A DNA stretch of 64,000 bases from Croceicoccus naphthovorans. GTDB taxonomy: Bacteria > Pseudomonadota > Alphaproteobacteria > Sphingomonadales > Sphingomonadaceae. Shown piece after piece: positions 27,005 to 36,778 of the stretch (positions within the stretch are counted from its first letter, which is position 1; the number at the start of each line of letters is the position of its first letter). The translations under genes and the position numbers were made by a program. The notes below the pieces were generated by a model. That model was not told the DNA's origin and made no database searches. It saw only the letters and a program-made list of their open reading frames with translations. The stretch lies in assembly GCF_001028705.1 (NCBI RefSeq), contig NZ_CP011770.1:2049501-2113500 (forward strand), in the 5' to 3' direction.

Positions 27005-27653
27005 GCGCCGAAGACCCCCATCGGGCCATCGTCGGGCGAGATGATGACGCTCTTGGTTTGCGTGTAATGGTTGAGAACTTCGGCCGCAAACTCGCGGCCG
27101 AAGCCGCTGCCCTTGTAACCGCCGATCGGCATGCCGCCGACGAAGTTGTAATAGCGGTTGATCCAGACGGTTCCCGTTTCCATCCGGCGCGCCATGCGGT
27201 GCGCACGATTGAGATCGCGCGTCCAAAGGCCACCACCCAGACCATAGAGATTCTCGTTGGCCATGCGAATGACCTCATCCGCGTCGCTCCATGGGATCAC
27301 GACATTGACCGGTCCGAAGATTTCCTCCTGCGCGATACGCATTTCATTGCGCACACCGGCAAACACCGTCGGCTCGATGAACAACCCGTCCGGGCAAGCC
27401 TCGACCTCGCGAAGGCCACCCCAATCAGGCATTGCGCGCCTTCCTTGCGCCCCGCATCGATATAGCCCAAAACCTTGTCATATTGCATCTGGATCTTCGC
27501 TAGCGTCTGGCCGGTCGTCGGATCGACCATGTCAATCGTCTCGCACGAGCGAGACTCAACCCACTCGCCATTGATGTAGTGCCCGTAAACCGGCTGGAGC
27601 AACTTTTGCGCCAATTCCTGATGGCGCTTAATGACCGATTGATCCCCAGTCAT
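27001..27653 (-). pseudogene. Salicylaldehyde-type aldehyde dehydrogenase, internally deleted
   Basis: The N-terminus (QPVYGHYINGEWVESRSCETI...PTTGQTLAKIQMQ) jumps directly to the C-terminal third (YDKVLGYIDAGRKEGAQ...FGPVNVVIPWSD...GYKGSGFGREFAAE). About 270 residues, including the catalytic Glu and Cys, are missing. A further one-base loss around 27430 (IGG to IGV) shifts the frame. Only about 220 of the usual 490 codons remain. Given its position beside salicylate hydroxylase genes, it was probably the salicylaldehyde dehydrogenase step. ATG 27653 has GAGG upstream. Confidence 0.88.
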
Positions 27654-27704
27654 CTTCCTCATTCTCCTGCACTAGGCTCATTTCACGGGCTAAATGAATT
27701 CAAT

Positions 27705-28019
27705 TCACGCCTCGTCAAATTCAACCAGGATGTCATCGCCATCGACCTCGACGTTGTAGGTCTTGAGCGGTATTTCACATGGAAATTCCGTGGCCTCGCC
27801 GGTTCTCACATCGAAGCACCCGGAATGAAGCGGGCACTCTATAACCCCCTCCTCGAAAAAACCGTCGCTGAGCCGGGCGACGGCATGCGTGCAAATATTG
27901 CTGGTCGCGAATAATTCTCCATCCAGATTAAAGATCACGATTGGAGGCAGCCCCTCGATGTCCACGGGAAGCATCTCCCCCGGCGGAACTGCCTCAACTT
28001 TTGCCACTGCCTTTCGCAT
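27705..28019 (-). CDS. Rieske-type ferredoxin component
   Basis: 104-aa Rieske [2Fe-2S] ferredoxin. The ligands are Cys43-x-His45 (CTHA) and Cys62-x2-His65 (CPLHSGCF). It shuttles electrons from a reductase to the terminal oxygenase (salicylate hydroxylase and possibly also the NahAc-like dioxygenase). It is the first gene of the minus-strand block, so its promoter must lie in 28020-28322. Confidence 0.93.
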   Translation of the reverse strand: MRKAVAKVEAVPPGEMLPVDIEGLPPIVIFNLDGELFATSNICTHAVARLSDGFFEEGVIECPLHSGCFDVRTGEATEFPCEIPLKTYNVEVDGDDILVEFDEA

Positions 28020-28326
28020 GTGCTCACCCGCGCCTTATCCAGAATTCAAGTCACCAAGTTTCCTAATACGGATAGCTTGGAACCTCATTGCGTCAAACAG
28101 CAGGTTCAAATAGTCTCCATCACGGACAGTGATATTTCCTCGAATACCCGAGTCTCCCGAACATGGGGGCGGCCTGCGGAATTGAGGCGAGGTTGCAGAA
28201 CCCGGGCACCAGTCCTTTGGCCTGGGCAGTCGGGGTCGAGAACGGACAGAGGCGCAGCCAAGGCGATTGTGCGCCATGTCAGGCCTGTTTACGCTGCGGA
28301 ACGATTTCTTGGTTGAGGGAAGTTAG
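28020..28326. promoter_or_regulatory. Former divergent promoter region between ferredoxin operon and LysR gene
   Basis: About 300 bp with no credible gene. Removing the IS1380 element that follows would place the LysR start about 310 bp from the ferredoxin start in divergent orientation, the usual LysR/target-operon layout. GAGGGAAG just before the IS is the probable LysR ribosome binding site. No single operator motif could be fixed by eye. Confidence 0.5.
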
Positions 28327-29972
28327 CCCGTCTTATTCACGGGGTTGGCTACGAAGGGTTGGCGGGAGTGGCATAAGCCTCTGATCTGAATTAGGAACTG
28401 GGTGTCTACACCGGCCCTGCTGCAGGGCAGAAAATGCCACAGGCCACACCCGCCATGAACGACGATATCGCAAGCCCCTTCCGATTCCCAGCGGTCGACC
28501 GCAAGAAAGTCACAGCCGCGTTCGACGGTGGTCGGCTCACTTCGGACGGCGGCGTTCTGTTGCTGTCGCAGGCCGAGCGCGCGATGGGTATCTGCCAGCG
28601 GCTTGCGACTTGCATTGCCGATCCGCGCGATCCTGCGCGGGTGATCCATCGCCTCGACGACATCCTGCGTGCCCGCGTGTTCGCGATCGCCTGCGGCTAT
28701 GAGGATGCCGACGATCTCGATGCCCTGCGCGACGATCCGGGCTTCCGCCTGGCCCTGGGCAAGCTGCCGGGATCGGGCGCGGGGCTGGCCAGCCAACCGA
28801 CGATGAGCCGGTGGGAGAATGCACCGATCACGCGCGAGTTGGCGAAGATGCTGGCCGCGATGATCGACATCTACTGCGCCAGCTATCCGGCCCCGCCGGC
28901 GGCGGTGACGCTGGATATCGATGATACCTGCGATGTCGTCCATGGCTATCAGCAGTTGTCGTTCTGGAATGGTCATCATGGCGAGCGTTGCTTCCTGCCG
29001 ATCCATGTCTACGACACCGCCACTGGCCGGCCGGTGGCGATGCTGCTGCGCACCGGCAAGACACCGTCTGGTGTTGAAGCTGCCGGTCACATCCGGCGCC
29101 TCGTGCGCCACATCCGCCGGCAATGGCCCGAAACGCACATCACCATCCGCGGCGACGGGCACTATGGGCGGCCCGAGGTCATGGCCGTCTGCGAGGGTTG
29201 CGGCGTCGACTACGTGTTCGGCCTGCCGACCAACGCCGTGCTACGCGCCGATCCCGAAATCGTCGTTGCCGCCGATGCCTGTGCGGTCAAACGCGCTCAG
29301 CGCCAGTACCCGGTCCTGCGCACCTATGCCGAGACCCGCTACGGGGCCAAAAGCTGGAAGTGCCAGCGCCGCGTCGTCGCCCGGATCGAGGCCAGTACGA
29401 TGGGCATGGACATCCGCTATGTCGTCACTTCGCTGACCGAAGGCTCGGCCGAGCACATCTATGATACGCTCTACTGCGCGCGCGGTCAGGCCGAAAACCT
29501 GATCAAGCTGCACAAGACCCAGCTGGCCAGCGATCGCACCTCGTGCCGCTCTCCCAACGCCAATCAGATGCGCCTCATCCTGCACACCGCCGCATACTGG
29601 CTCCTGTGGCGCATTCAGCAGGAAATCCCCAAGGCAGCCTCGCTCGCGACCGCCGAGTTCGCAACGTTGCGCCTCAGGCTGCTCAAGGTCGCTGCCCGCG
29701 TCATTGAGAGCGCCACTCGCATCCGTGTCGCCTTCGCGTCAGCCTGTCCCGATGCCTCCGTTTTGAAAGCCATCGCCACCAATCTCAGGCCTGCACCTAC
29801 TTAGGCGGTGCGGCTGTGCCGCCGAACTCCGAGCTCCATTCCATCAACCTCGAAAAGCCCATTGATCCTGACGCGGTGAAAAATGCCGTCGAAGACGCTC
29901 GCCCGGACTACGCCGCCAACGTCAGATCAAGGCCCATCCACTTCGCTGCTGCGGCCTCATGAATAAACCGGG
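28327..29972 (+). mobile_element. IS1380-family element
   Basis: 1646-bp element with imperfect inverted ends (CCCGTCTTATTCACGGGG and CCCGGTTTATTCATGAGG) flanked by TTAG on both sides (28323-28326 and 29973-29976), a direct target duplication. It contains one full-length transposase gene. The insertion falls between the ribosome binding site and the start codon of the LysR gene. Confidence 0.92.
28434..29804 (+). CDS. IS1380-family transposase
   Basis: 456-aa DDE transposase. FDGGRLTSDGGVLLLSQAERA, LDIDDTCDVVHGYQQLSFWN (catalytic Asp), TIRGDGHYGRPEVM and CARGQAENLIKLHK (Glu region) are diagnostic. A second possible start is ATG 28455 (MNDDIASPF). It is intact. 29805-29977 is the element's right end. 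Confidence 0.92.
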   Translation: MPQATPAMNDDIASPFRFPAVDRKKVTAAFDGGRLTSDGGVLLLSQAERAMGICQRLATCIADPRDPARVIHRLDDILRARVFAIACGYEDADDLDALRDDPGFRLALGKLPGSGAGLASQPTMSRWENAPITRELAKMLAAMIDIYCASYPAPPAAVTLDIDDTCDVVHGYQQLSFWNGHHGERCFLPIHVYDTATGRPVAMLLRTGKTPSGVEAAGHIRRLVRHIRRQWPETHITIRGDGHYGRPEVMAVCEGCGVDYVFGLPTNAVLRADPEIVVAADACAVKRAQRQYPVLRTYAETRYGAKSWKCQRRVVARIEASTMGMDIRYVVTSLTEGSAEHIYDTLYCARGQAENLIKLHKTQLASDRTSCRSPNANQMRLILHTAAYWLLWRIQQEIPKAASLATAEFATLRLRLLKVAARVIESATRIRVAFASACPDASVLKAIATNLRPAPT

Positions 29973-29977
29973 TTAGG

Positions 29978-30886
29978 GTGGTGAAGATCCGCGATGTCGA
30001 CCTGAACTTGCTGCGCGTCTTCGAATGCGTGTTTCAAACCAGAAAGGTTGTGGAGGCAGCCGAGATCCTTGGGATCTCGCAGCCTGCTGTCAGCAACGCG
30101 CTCAAAAAGCTGCGCGAGCTGTTAAACGATGAATTGTTTGTCCGCACCAGGAGTGGCATGATCCCGACACAATACGCCATGCAATTGGCCGAACCGATCT
30201 CCTACGCGCTCAAGACGCTGGAAATCGCCATAGAGGCATCGGAGAGTTTCGATCCCAGGCGCGACAAACGGCATTTCGTAATCGCAACCTCTGACCTGGG
30301 AGATATGTATTTCGGACCAAAATTGATTTCTCATATCAGAGACATATCACAGGATATAACTATAGAGTTTGTTGGAAACAGCAGGCCAGATATTTTCGAA
30401 CCCTTAGAAAATGGTGAAGTAGACATACTTCTCGGGTTTCGGCCCGATCTCATAACGAACATGTTCGTATTCCGTCTATTTTATCAGGGTTGGAGCATTT
30501 TGGCCCGTAAAGATCATCCCATATTTTCGAGCAAAGCGCCGCGCGAGGACCTGTTGGCCTGTCGCTGGATTGGCGTACGCTCTGAGGGATCCGGATCGGC
30601 AAGCGTGAATGCCGAATTGCTCAAGGTGGGCATGGATCGGAACATCGTGGTCTGGACGTCCAACTTCGGGACGCTTGCCCCTTTGCTGGCGGTCGGCGAT
30701 CTCGCCGCCTGCGTACCGGAAATATACACCACAGTGATCGACGAGGCTTTCGGACTGAAAAGCATGCCATTCCCGGTTGATCTGCCCAAGCATTCCATCA
30801 GCTCGGTCTGGCATTCCAGGGCGCATAACGATCCTGCAAATCAATGGCTCCGGCAGCAAGTCAGCATACTTTTCAAGGAGGCCTGA
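29978..30886 (+). CDS. LysR-family transcriptional regulator (NahR/NodD-like)
   Basis: 302-aa regulator. The N-terminal winged HTH is DLNLLRVFECVFQTRKVVEA...GISQPAVSNALKKLRELLNDELF, and the inducer-binding domain follows. The style resembles the NahR/NodD/LinR branch that controls aromatic pathways. The start is GTG 29978 or 29981; the IS1380 tip is only five bases upstream, so the native promoter and ribosome site now lie 1.65 kb away. Expression would need a promoter inside the IS. The stop codon lies at the IS3 copy B insertion point and is preserved in the target duplication. Confidence 0.88.
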   Translation: MVKIRDVDLNLLRVFECVFQTRKVVEAAEILGISQPAVSNALKKLRELLNDELFVRTRSGMIPTQYAMQLAEPISYALKTLEIAIEASESFDPRRDKRHFVIATSDLGDMYFGPKLISHIRDISQDITIEFVGNSRPDIFEPLENGEVDILLGFRPDLITNMFVFRLFYQGWSILARKDHPIFSSKAPREDLLACRWIGVRSEGSGSASVNAELLKVGMDRNIVVWTSNFGTLAPLLAVGDLAACVPEIYTTVIDEAFGLKSMPFPVDLPKHSISSVWHSRAHNDPANQWLRQQVSILFKEA

Positions 30887-30952
30887 TGACGTGACCCCCT
30901 GATTTTCCTCCAGTCTCGATTAGAGTCCGGCCCTGACAGAAGGACGGACGAG

Positions 30953-31219
30953 ATGAAGCGAACGAGGTTTACAGAAGAGCAGATCATCGGCGTGCTGAAG
31001 GAGGCCGAGGCTGGCGCGAAGACCGCTGACCTGGCCCGGCAGCACGGGGTGTCGGAAGCGACGATCTACAACTGGAAGTCGAAGTATGGCGGGCTGGAGG
31101 TGTCCGAGGCCCGGCGGCTGAGGGAGCTTGAGAGCGAGAACGCGAAGCTCAAGCGGCTGCTGGCCGACACGATGCTGGACAACGTGGCGTTGAAGGATCT
31201 GCTGGCAAAAAAGTTCTGA
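30953..31219 (+). CDS. IS3-family transposase OrfA (copy B)
   Basis: 88 aa, differing from the copy A protein at a few positions only (for example QHGVSEA for RHGVSEA and MLDNVAL for MLDQAAL). HTH and zipper as in copy A; ends at the same A6 frameshift site. Confidence 0.93.
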   Translation: MKRTRFTEEQIIGVLKEAEAGAKTADLARQHGVSEATIYNWKSKYGGLEVSEARRLRELESENAKLKRLLADTMLDNVALKDLLAKKF

Positions 31220-31230
31220 CGCCCGCCGCC

Positions 31231-32124
31231 ATGCGGGAAGCTGTGGCTCATCTCCGGGCCTGCCACGGGATGAGCGAACGGCGGGCGTGCCGTGTCATCG
31301 ATGCCGATCGCAAGAGCGTGCGTTACCGTTCCACCCGGGACGATGATGCGGGTCTGCGTGAGAAGCTGCGCGAGCTGGCCAACCAGCGCCGCCGGTTCGG
31401 CTATCGCCGTCTGCATATCCTGCTGCGCCGTGAGGGGATCATGATCAACCGGAAGAAGACCCAGCGGCTCTACAAGGAGGAGGGTCTGGCGGTGAGGCGG
31501 CGACGCAGCCGCAGGCGTGCTGTCGGGACCAGATCTCCTGCTCCGGTTCTGGCCCTGCCGAACCAGCGCTGGAGCCTCGACTTCGTGCACGACCAGATGG
31601 CGTCGGGCAGGAGGTTCCGTGTGCTCAACGTGGTCGATGACGTGACCCGGGAGTGCCTGGCAGCGGTGCCGGACACGTCGATCTCTGGTCGCCGTGTCGT
31701 TCGCGAGCTGACCGAGCTGATCGCCCAGCGTGGCAAGCCCGGCATGATCGTCAGCGACAACGGAACCGAGCTCACCAGCAACGCCGTGCTGGCATGGTGC
31801 GGCGAGATCGGCGTCGAGTGGCATTATATCGCGCCCGGAAGGCCGATGCAGAACGGCTATGTCGAGAGCTTCAACGGTCGCATGCGGGACGAACTGCTCA
31901 ACGAGACGCTGTTCTTGAGCATGGCCCATGCCCGTGTCGAGATCGCTGCCTGGGTGGATGATTACAACCGGGAGCGACCGCACTCATCGCTTGGCTACGC
32001 AACACCGGCGGCGTTCGCCGCCGAACTGAATAAGCAATGGCCTGCTTCGCTACGCCCTACGGGCTCCGCTACGCAGGCCATTGCTTCAACCGCGCTTATG
32101 CGCAAAACAACCGCCCGGCTCTAA
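31231..32124 (+). CDS. IS3-family transposase OrfB (copy B)
   Basis: 297 aa from ATG 31231, probably expressed as OrfAB by -1 frameshift. The DDE residues are in [17 protein letters not shown] and [10 protein letters not shown]. It is intact. Small differences from copy A ([20 protein letters not shown]) show the copies arrived separately or have diverged. Confidence 0.93.
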   Translation: MREAVAHLRACHGMSERRACRVIDADRKSVRYRSTRDDDAGLREKLRELANQRRRFGYRRLHILLRREGIMINRKKTQRLYKEEGLAVRRRRSRRRAVGTRSPAPVLALPNQRWSLDFVHDQMASGRRFRVLNVVDDVTRECLAAVPDTSISGRRVVRELTELIAQRGKPGMIVSDNGTELTSNAVLAWCGEIGVEWHYIAPGRPMQNGYVESFNGRMRDELLNETLFLSMAHARVEIAAWVDDYNRERPHSSLGYATPAAFAAELNKQWPASLRPTGSATQAIASTALMRKTTARL

Positions 32125-32300
32125 TCCCAGCTGGGGGAAAGCTGGGGGTCACGTCACTGACGATCTCCTGCCAGCTTTCATCATCTTTGGTGCAATTCCG
32201 GACGGCCTCTGAGAGTCTGATTCGAAATTATCCAGCGTAATTTCATAGTCTTGCGATGCGACGTGTGAAGAGTTGGATTGAGGCGATGAAGAGCCAGGCG

Positions 32301-32358
32301 TGTGGATCGGCGTGCAAAAAGGACCCCGTTATGGGGGTGATCGGCGTCTAAAAGGGAT
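32301..32358 (+). mobile_element. IS21-family left-end fragment
   Basis: Starts TGTGGATCGGCGTGC and shows the repeated GATCGGCGT(G/C)-AAAAGG unit twice (32304 and 32340), as in IS21 terminal repeats. The IS5 fragment interrupts it after about 58 bp. 32161-32300 holds no recognisable gene. Confidence 0.65.
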
Positions 32359-32359
32359 G

Positions 32360-32937
32360 CGGGTGAGGCAGGCGTGTTCACGCGCATCATTGAAGGTCTG
32401 GCTGCGGTGGACGCCGAACCCAAAACGGTGATGATCGACGCGACCTACCTGAAGGCGCACCGCACGGCATCGAGCCTGCGGGTAAAAAGGGGGATCTCGG
32501 CCGCCTGATCGGACGCACGAAAGGCGGCATGAACACCAAGCTCCATGCCGTCGCCGACGCGAACGGTCGCCCCTTGAGCTTCTTCATGACCGCCGGTCAG
32601 GTCAGCGACTACACCGGTGCGGCCGCGCTGCTGGACGACCTGCCAAAAGCGCAGTGGCTGCTCGGCGACCGCGGCTACGACGCCGACTGGTTCAGGGACG
32701 CTCTTCAGGCCAAGGGCATCCAGCCTTGCATCCCAGGCCGCAGGTCGCGCAACGAGCCCGTCCGGTACGATAAGCGCCGCTATCGGCGCCGCAGCCGCAT
32801 CGAGATCATGTTCGGCCGCCTCAAAGACTGGCGCCGCGTCGCCACCCGCTACGATCGCTGCCCTACGGCCTCTTCTCCGCCATCGCCCTCGCTGCCACCG
32901 TCATCTTCTGGCTGTGATCAACGAGTCCTGACCCTAA
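32360..32937 (+). pseudogene. IS5-family element copy B, 5'-truncated
   Basis: The last 60 percent of the 835-843 bp element at 22.4 and 61.4 kb, from GEAGVFTRIIEGLAAVDAEPK in OrfA through the frameshift site and OrfB to the right tip at about 32937. The OrfB end carries the same one-base deletion as copy A. The right tip joins an unrelated IS3-family gene in frame, giving a chimeric reading frame. Confidence 0.85.
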
Positions 32938-33689
32938 CAGCCGACATCATCGCGCTGGCCAAGGACTATGGCCGGTATGGCTATCGCCGCATCCATGTCT
33001 TGCTGGGCCAGGCGGGCTGGCAGGTCAGCCTGTCAGTGGTTGAGCGTATCTGGCGGCGGGAGGGTCTTAAAGTGCCGAAGCGGCAACCGAAACGGCGGCG
33101 GCTCTGGCTCGGCGACGGATCGTGCATCCGGCTGCGCCCGGAGCATCGCGGGCATGTGTGGTCCTACGACTTCGTCGAGGATCAGACGCACAACGGTCGC
33201 AAGTTCCGAATGCTCAACATTATCGACGAGTTCAGCCGGGAATGCCTGGCGATGGTGCCGCTGCGGCGCTTCCGGTCGAACGACGTGATTGACGTGCTGA
33301 CCGATCTGTTCATCGAGCATGGGCCGCCCGAGCATATCAGATCCGATAACGGCCCCGAGTTCGTCGCTAATGCGGTGCGCGAGTGGCTCGGCAGGCTTGG
33401 CGTCATTACCCTCTATATCGAGCCCGGCAGCCCATGGGAGAACGGCTATATCGAAAGCTTCAATGCCCGTCTGCGAGATGAACTGCTCAACGGCGAAATC
33501 TTCTACAGCCTTGAGGAGGTGCGGATCGTCACCGGCTGGTGGCGCGATCATTACAACCGAGCACGGCCCCACAGCAGTCTCGGATATCGACCACCGGCCC
33601 CGGAGACGATCAAGATGCCAGCCTGGCCGCTCGGCTCCGCTACGCTCCGCCTCCCGCCCACGCTGGCATCAGAGGCGCAGATCAACTAA
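32529..33689 (+). pseudogene. Chimeric frame: IS5 OrfB fused to IS3-family OrfB
   Basis: 386 codons: residues 1 to about 137 are IS5 OrfB with the defective end. From ADIIALAKDYGRYGYRRIHVLL onward the frame is the C-terminal two thirds of a different IS3-family OrfB, with HVWSYDFVEDQTHNGRKFRMLN, HIRSDNGPEFVA and ESFNARLRDELLNGE as DDE motifs. The IS3 gene's 5' part and OrfA are missing. Neither half should transpose. The IS3 remnant ends near 33700 inside a MalT-like gene. Confidence 0.82.
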
Positions 33690-34452
33690 CTACACAACCG
33701 GACCAGTCATTGCGGGCAGTCCACTCGAGCCAGACCAGAGCGAGCTGGATCGCCACTGGCCAGCCCTCGGTCCGGAGGGCCAACAGCCGCGCTTCCGCTT
33801 GGGAGGCGCGGCCACCGAGATAATCCTCGATCTCTGTTGCGGTGAACCTGAGCCTGTCCTTTTCCAGCAGGAGTGCATGTCCCGCCGATTGCAGATGCTC
33901 TAAGCGGAAGCCGGGACGCCCACGCCCCGCAACGATGAGCCGCAGATTGTTGGGCTGGCGGGCCAGGAGTGCATCGAGAAAGCCGTCTACTGCGGAACCC
34001 ACCACGTGATTATAGTCGTCGAGGATCAGCGTGATCGCCTTATTCGCCTCCTCGATCGCGAGCAGCACCTGATCGAGCGCGGCCAGTGGGCGAATATTGA
34101 GAAAGCCGCTTTTCACTGCATCCGTCAGGGAAGGCAACCGCAGGCCCGCCGCCTCAATGCTTGATATGAGCCCGGCAAGGAAATTATCCGTGTTGCGGTC
34201 GGTCTCGTCTATGTTGAGCCAGCTCACAAACTCTCCGCGCAATCCGAAATGGGCGGAGAGTTGCAGCAGTAGGGTGGACTTGCCGTAGCCAGCGGACGCG
34301 TCAATTACGATGAGTCGATTGAGATCCGCATCAATGAGGTCGATCAACCGGTTCCGCGCGATGACACGCGCAGCGAGCCGCGGCTGGCTTACCTTCGACC
34401 GAAGGAGCCAGCTAGCCTGACGGCCGGGATCGAATTCGCGCATCGTGGACAT
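33682..34452 (-). pseudogene. LuxR/MalT-type ATPase regulator, truncated
   Basis: The first roughly 250 residues of a large ATP-dependent LuxR regulator (about 900 aa in the family). SWLLRSKVSQPRLAARVIARNRL is followed by a Walker A motif in DASAGYGKSTLLLQL and a Walker B-like LILDDYNHV. The IS3 end at about 33700 cuts it off, with no tetratricopeptide or LuxR HTH part left. The last residues (DWSGCVVS) are IS sequence. The start of the gene is intact, so the IS caused the loss. Confidence 0.85.
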
Positions 34453-35097
34453 TGGGCTGAAGCCCGCAACATGGCGCAGGCAAAGCGGAATTCAAGGTGC
34501 GGCCGTACATCGATGAGGCCGATTTTTCACCATACCGATCCGGGAGCAGCACTAAGAATGCGCCCCAGTCAATCCGCCCGCACGGGGAACCCCGGGCCAA
34601 GGGCGGCCTTGTTCTACCGCGTCCGATGGGGAATCCGAAGGGAGACATCGGGAAGTTCGGCAGCAGAAACCCTTCGAAAGTCGTTTGGGTGTGGATATTG
34701 TCATCCCGAAATCATAGCGTGGTGTCGCAAATGTTCAACCTTGGGACGAGAGCAGCTGGGCGAAGCTCGAGCGCCGACCCTAGTCCTGCTAGCGCCAAGC
34801 CATGATATCCTTTCCTGCGGCTCCTGCTCAGGCTATCTCCGCTGCTGATCCCAATGGCGCTCCGGGTAAACGCTGGAGCGACAAAGGGCAGCTTGGGTAT
34901 CGCCTCCGCTCCCCAACCCTTTATTGGACATTTCTTCAGAAGCATACCATTCTCGAACGGGGTGGACTTATGCGCAGGTTCTGGGCTGGATTGTTATTGG
35001 CCGCGCCTATGGCTGCGGCATGGGCGCACGCCACAGCCTAGAACCTTGCCTTGACTCGCCTTCCTTCTTATTATGTTCTCAACTGGGCCTCGGTAAG
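34453..35097. other. Noncoding or degenerate stretch
   Basis: I see no supportable gene. A short frame at 34497 (VRPYIDEADFSPYR) faintly resembles the N-terminus of an aromatic-acid MFS transporter but dies after 25 codons. The upstream region of the MalT-like gene is included. Confidence 0.5.
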
Positions 35098-35310
35098 GAG
35101 CTCTCCAACTACCGCATCATCACCGTCGCGCCGAACGCCGAAGTCGCGCCCTATCAGGAGCGGCACGGCGCGATCATCCACCGTCGGCAGGTGATGCAAT
35201 GGCTCGACGGAACCGTATCCGAGACCAATCTGCTCGAGACGCCGCCGGCGCGCACTTTCCTTGTCGAAGAGATCGTCGACGGCCCGCGGCAAGCTGCGTT
35301 GGCACTGTGA
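35098..35310 (+). pseudogene. SRAP (YedK/HMCES-like) C-terminal fragment
   Basis: About 70 codons: LSNYRIITVAPNAEVAPYQERHGAII is followed by a WLDG motif and an ARTFLVEEI ending. This is the C-terminal part of SOS-response-associated peptidase family proteins, which protect abasic sites in ssDNA. The catalytic Cys2 and the N-terminal two thirds are absent. Plasmids and islands often carry such genes next to umuDC or imuB; none is seen here. Confidence 0.6.
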
Positions 35311-35466
35311 TGCGCGACAAGCGTGCCGCTTGATCAAGGAGTGAGGCGATGAGCCGCTTATGGGATACGCCGGAATATTTAGGCTCCGTCTCCGATTTGT
35401 ATTGTTGATGTGGTTGAATAGCCTGGTTCATACAGGCGGCCCGATGGTCGGTAGGAGTCTGCTTTC

Positions 35467-35860
35467 GTGGCGATGATCGTTCGCGCCGTTCCCGGGGCGC
35501 CAGGAATCCCGGCAGGGTTCCCCATCATCCGGACTGACCAGATGCAGTCGAGCCGGCCTTCGCCTGGTTGCTCGATCACGCGAAATATGGCGGTCGAACC
35601 GAGCCTAGCTACACGCTTCGCACCTACGGCGAAACCTCTACGACTGGTTCGATGCTCTTGAGCAGTCAGGAATAAACTGGGCCGACGCCGATGAAGGTAC
35701 GATCGCCGGATATCGCAACAGAATGTTGGAGACAGTCAGCCAGCACACTGGCCGGCCTTATGCCAGGGCAACCATCAACGCTCGCGTATCGACCGTCTGC
35801 CGCTTTTACGATTGGGCGCAGGATCGGGGCATGGTCGCAATGTCACCGACACGGTCGACC
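35467..35860 (+). pseudogene. Tyrosine recombinase (phage-integrase SAM-like N-domain), degenerate
   Basis: A reading such as LRTYGE / LYDWFDALEQSGINWADADE and then GYRNRMLETVSQHTGRPYARATINARVSTVCRFYDWAQDRG is typical of the N-terminal core-binding domain of plasmid site-specific recombinases. It needs at least two frame changes, and the catalytic domain is missing after about 35860. 35861-36083 has nothing further. Confidence 0.65.
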
Positions 35861-36083
35861 CAGCTTCATACCTGTCGTTATCGGGATCCTCGATCCCGGC
35901 TGCTGAGATTATCCACCAATCGGCTGACCTATATACAGTCGCGCGCACCTATTCACACGTCACCGCAAACAAAAGGTCGAGCCCCTGATCAACGGAATCA
36001 ATCGGGTTCGGCTCGACCGCGCGGCTACGGATTCGCCGCGACTACGGCTCCGCAATCGCCTCCACCCCTGGCCATTACGGCGA

Positions 36084-36551
36084 CTATTCCGAAGCTTCGA
36101 TCAGCGCGGTTAGCTTGGGATGAGCATCGTCCGCGAGCGGATTGACGATTGTGAGTCCACGCGTCACGAACTCGTGCTGCATGTCCTCTGATAGTAGGAG
36201 CGCGCATCCGGCATCCGCCGCAGCGGTTACGATCAGCGCATCCCAGAATTGCAGCTTGTGATCGACCACAAGATCGGCTGCAGACAGCGCGGTGCGCGTT
36301 TCCGAGGCCGACGTCCCAAACGCTTCGGCGAACTCGAGCAGGACCTCGCGCGCCTCTTCGGCGGAAGCACCACTGCGTCGCAGCACCACGAATAGCTCGC
36401 CCAAGGTTTGGGCGGGGGCGACAAGGCTGGCCGATTCCGCAAGTCGGGACACAAGCTCCCGAACCTTCGTGATCTTGCCATCATCTTCTGCTGATCGGCT
36501 GACGCCCGCAAGGTAAGCGAGAATATTGCTGTCGAGGGCGACACGCATCAT
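36084..36551 (-). CDS. PIN-domain toxin, VapC family
   Basis: 155-aa putative ribonuclease toxin. Acidic PIN residues are in VALDSNILAYL (Asp), LGELFV (Glu), DHKLQFWDALIV and LLLSEDMQHE. ATG 36551 overlaps the antitoxin stop (ATGATG), the standard antitoxin-first arrangement. It probably cleaves tRNA or other RNA when its partner is degraded, stabilising this region. Intact. Confidence 0.88.
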   Translation of the reverse strand: MMRVALDSNILAYLAGVSRSAEDDGKITKVRELVSRLAESASLVAPAQTLGELFVVLRRSGASAEEAREVLLEFAEAFGTSASETRTALSAADLVVDHKLQFWDALIVTAAADAGCALLLSEDMQHEFVTRGLTIVNPLADDAHPKLTALIEASE

Positions 36552-36778
36552 TCGTAGAGATCGTCGCGCGACCAATTGCCGGAATGTCGGACGGGAAGGC
36601 TGGTGACGAACTTGAGCAGCCGGTCGACCGAACGGCGTTCCTGATCGCGATCGACGGGAAGGACGCGCGCGACGGGGCGACCGCGAGACATCACGGTGAA
36701 ACTCTGGCCTTCGGACACATCGCGGAGAAGCTCCGAGAAATGCTGGTTGGCCTCGCTGGCACTGATCGCTCTGTCCAT
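36548..36778 (-). CDS. Phd/YefM-type antitoxin
   Basis: 76-aa antitoxin. RAISASEANQHFSELLRDVSEGQSFTVMSRGRPVARVLP is a typical Phd/YefM DNA-binding domain, and the C-terminal part binds the toxin. It precedes and overlaps vapC, and probably autorepresses the operon. Confidence 0.88.
   Translation of the reverse strand: MDRAISASEANQHFSELLRDVSEGQSFTVMSRGRPVARVLPVDRDQERRSVDRLLKFVTSLPVRHSGNWSRDDLYE

Larger units (their letters stand above)
30887..32156 (+). mobile_element. Complete IS3-family element, copy B (IS407-like)
   Basis: 1270 bp with TGACGTGACCCCC at both tips, and flanked by the 4-bp direct repeat CTGA (30883-30886 and 32157-32160), a clean target duplication typical of the IS407 group. 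It is nearly the same as copy A at 12004. It inserted right at the stop codon of the LysR gene. Confidence 0.95.

Noticed and set aside
34471-34848. Possible small gene upstream of the MalT-like remnant
   Set aside because: No RBS, no recognisable domain, and composition like noncoding DNA.
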